From contig CANHGF010000134.1 in the NCBI GenBank assembly GCA_947460065.1, positions 1 through 6,824 on the forward strand: a stretch of DNA of 6,824 nucleotides, in the 5' to 3' direction. The notes under the pieces were generated by a model. The model made no database searches. It was not told where the DNA came from and saw only the letters and a program-made list of their open reading frames with translations. This document shows, piece after piece, positions 4,972 through 6,824 of the stretch (position 1 is the stretch's first letter; each line of letters starts with the position of its first letter). This DNA is from Comamonadaceae bacterium (GTDB taxonomy: Bacteria > Pseudomonadota > Gammaproteobacteria > Burkholderiales > Burkholderiaceae_C). The position numbers and the translations under genes were made by a program.

Positions 4972-6824
4972 ATGCAAAAAAAACCGCCTGTCCCCTCCCC
5001 CATCACACCCCTGCCGGGACCGATCAGCGGTGCTGGTCAAGACTGGGACCTCCAGCGGCTCTTGCCTCGTAGCCGTCACAAAAAAAAGCACGCTGAAGAG
5101 GACGCACACAGCGCCAATGATGCTGGCCACTCACTGACTGAATCACCCGATGGGGTAACCGCCGAAGAGACGGTCAGCGCGCTGGACTCCTCAGAGGTCG
5201 AAGCGCCGGCCCAAGCCCTGCAGGTCGCTACAGCTCAAACCGGGGCCCAGCCCGCACAAATCCCATCAGAGCCCGCCAGACAGGATGGCGGGCTGACGCT
5301 GACGCCGACGCAGGCCGCTCACCCACCGATTCAGCCGTGGCTTGCTACCCTCTGGCCGCCGAGCAAACTGCATATGGCCTTGGGCGCAGGCCTGCTCGCG
5401 ACCCTCGCGATCAGGGATATCACCAGCAGCTCGGAAAACCCCGCCACGGTCAACCCGGACGCTGGTCAGCGCATGGCAGCCGTCCAGGGCACCATCACGC
5501 TTGGCCCCGCTGTGGCTGGCCATACCTTGATCGTCAGCGCCTATGACGTAACTGGCCAGTTGCTGGCGCAGGCACCGTTGAACGCCGACGGCAGCTACAC
5601 GATCCGTATCGGCACAGGCTACACCGGCCCGGTGCTGCTTCGGGTAAGCGACGAAAGTGACGGACCCGACTACATCGACGAGGCCACCGGAACGCCGCGC
5701 GATCTTGACGGCGAGTTGCGCTCGGTCGCGCTGATCGACAGCTCGGGCAGCGCCACCGCCCATGTCACCCCACTGACGGAACTGTTGGTTCGCATGCTCG
5801 GCTTGCCAGCCGGCCAGAGTGGGGCAGAAGGCATCACTCTGGGAAACATCAGCGCAGAGCGGATTACCGAGGTCAAGACCAAGCTGGCCAAGGCACTGGG
5901 GCTGGACGGCATTGATCTGACCACAGCCAGACCCGACCCCATCATTGACGCCAATGGTCGCATCGACCTAAGCCGCGCCAACGCTTACGGCCGGCTGCTG
6001 GCGGCGCTCTCGGGCATGGAAGCTGGTGAAGGGCACGGCACCGATCAGATGCTGCAAACGCTGCTTGCCAACATCGACCTGCAGACCGGCACGCTCTCGC
6101 CCGACGGCCTGATGGACCTGGTCAGTGGCGCGCGCCTGGTGGCCAAGAACAACCCGGCCGCCGACGCACTGTTCAGTGACGTGGGCCAGGCCATGGGGCT
6201 GAGCCCGGCGCAGATCGATGGCATCGATTCGGCCTGGAGCACCCTGCTCACGCTGGCCGATGGTGTCGACAACGACGGCGCAGGGATGAGCACGGTCCAG
6301 CTCCAGGCTCTGGGTGTAAGGCGCGTCGAGGACGGTGCCAAGCTCGACGCCCTCAATAATGTGCTGGACGTCAAGACCTCAACCGTCGTTCAAAGCCGCA
6401 CCAAGCTACAAGCCTGGGCCGACACCATCACCGTGGTGCTCTCAAAGGCGGCCGGCGAGCAAGCCACACCCACGCAGGACGAGCTGGAAGACTTGGGGCT
6501 CACCGATCTGACGCCCGGCAGAACCATCGATCTGGTCAACAAGATCGCCACCACCTCCGACGACGGCAGCGACGTCGACTCGCTGGCCGAGCTGCAGGCC
6601 CTGGTCGATGTCACGGCCCCCACCACCTCCCTCAGCGCCTTGACCCTTGGCAGCGATACCGGGCTGAGCGCAAGCGACTGGATGACCCGAGAGGCTGTGC
6701 AGACCCTGACGGCCCGCCTATCGGCCCCCTTGCTGCCCGATGAGCAACTGCTGGGCTCGGTCGACGACGGCGCCACTTGGCAGAACATCAGCCGCTTCGT
6801 CAATGGCACCACCCTGAGCTGGAC
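4972..6824 (+). CDS. Large adhesin-type surface protein with Ig-like repeats (C-terminus off the window)
   Basis: The frame is open from the ATG at 4972 to the right edge, giving 617 complete codons. Residues 1-130 are disordered and rich in Ala, Gln, Glu and Pro, with a basic patch RSRHKKKH (33-40) and no N-terminal Sec signal. One hydrophobic segment follows (about 133-147, LHMALGAGLLATLAI). A beta-rich module (168-275) contains NADGSYTIRI, GYTGPVLLRV, DYIDEATG and HVTPLTELLVRM, a pattern I recognise from giant adhesins and cell-surface proteins of related bacteria. An EF-hand-like DANGRIDLSRAN (326-337), helical segments and two tandem modules of about 61-62 residues come next. VTAPTTSLSALTLGSDTGLS (547-566) opens a bacterial Ig-like repeat with LLGSVDDGATW (593-603). 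Such proteins are often very long and exported by type I secretion, which cannot be checked here. The start is uncertain: no Shine-Dalgarno precedes it, the nearest upstream in-frame stop is at 4888-4890, and the next ATG in frame is at 5374. Confidence 0.82.
   Translation, partial: MQKKPPVPSPITPLPGPISGAGQDWDLQRLLPRSRHKKKHAEEDAHSANDAGHSLTESPDGVTAEETVSALDSSEVEAPAQALQVATAQTGAQPAQIPSEPARQDGGLTLTPTQAAHPPIQPWLATLWPPSKLHMALGAGLLATLAIRDITSSSENPATVNPDAGQRMAAVQGTITLGPAVAGHTLIVSAYDVTGQLLAQAPLNADGSYTIRIGTGYTGPVLLRVSDESDGPDYIDEATGTPRDLDGELRSVALIDSSGSATAHVTPLTELLVRMLGLPAGQSGAEGITLGNISAERITEVKTKLAKALGLDGIDLTTARPDPIIDANGRIDLSRANAYGRLLAALSGMEAGEGHGTDQMLQTLLANIDLQTGTLSPDGLMDLVSGARLVAKNNPAADALFSDVGQAMGLSPAQIDGIDSAWSTLLTLADGVDNDGAGMSTVQLQALGVRRVEDGAKLDALNNVLDVKTSTVVQSRTKLQAWADTITVVLSKAAGEQATPTQDELEDLGLTDLTPGRTIDLVNKIATTSDDGSDVDSLAELQALVDVTAPTTSLSALTLGSDTGLSASDWMTREAVQTLTARLSAPLLPDEQLLGSVDDGATWQNISRFVNGTTLSW
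4976..4983 (+). repeat. A8 homopolymer at codons 2-4 of the adhesin-type gene
   Basis: Eight consecutive A directly after the start codon. Gain of one A would shift reading to a frame that stops at 5070-5072; loss of one A shifts it to a frame that stops near 5136. The tract is therefore a possible slippage or on/off switch. Confidence 0.7.
5080..5087 (+). repeat. Second A8 homopolymer, codons 37-39 of the adhesin-type gene
   Basis: Eight A encoding the Lys run of the basic patch (AAA AAA AAG). It is one of two A8 tracts within about 110 bp at the 5' end of a GC-rich gene. Confidence 0.7.

Noticed and set aside
6442..6456. KAAGEQ in the adhesin as a possible LapG-type protease site
   Set aside because: Known sites are TAAG or PAAG-like and lie near residue 100 in a retention module; this one lies near residue 492 inside a helical module.

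Overview
The window looks like chromosomal DNA of a GC-rich betaproteobacterium, probably Burkholderiales/Comamonadaceae. This is an inference from base composition, codon use and the style of the proteins; no rRNA or marker gene is present. It holds five protein-coding genes, two of them cut by the window edges. I see no tRNA, rRNA, CRISPR array, insertion sequence or phage gene.

Left part, minus strand (1-1973): a class II histone-deacetylase-like amidohydrolase gene is followed 5 bp later by a mechanosensitive channel (MscS family) gene that runs off the left edge. The two are almost certainly one transcript. Middle, plus strand: a divergent gene for an MltB-type lytic murein transglycosylase (about 2049-3377), then a monocistronic-looking lipoprotein of the NMT1/SsuA-like substrate-binding class (3563-4582). 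The lipoprotein gene has a good ribosome binding site and ends in a textbook intrinsic terminator (4626-4654).

Right part, plus strand: after a 317-bp non-coding stretch (4655-4971) with a 10-bp tandem repeat, competing hairpins and an AT-rich promoter-like patch, a large surface or adhesin-type gene begins near 4972 and is still open at 6824. Its product has a disordered N-terminus, one hydrophobic segment, a beta-rich module, helical repeats of about 61-62 residues, and the start of the first bacterial Ig-like repeat.

Four of the five genes act in the cell envelope: a tension-gated channel, a peptidoglycan lyase, a solute-binding lipoprotein and a surface protein. There is no sign that they form a single pathway. 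I find no clearly new system. The points most worth a second look are the two A8 tracts at the start of the adhesin gene, with an overlapping upstream frame that meets it there, the two signal-like segments in the MltB protein, and the lone binding protein with no permease or ATPase beside it.
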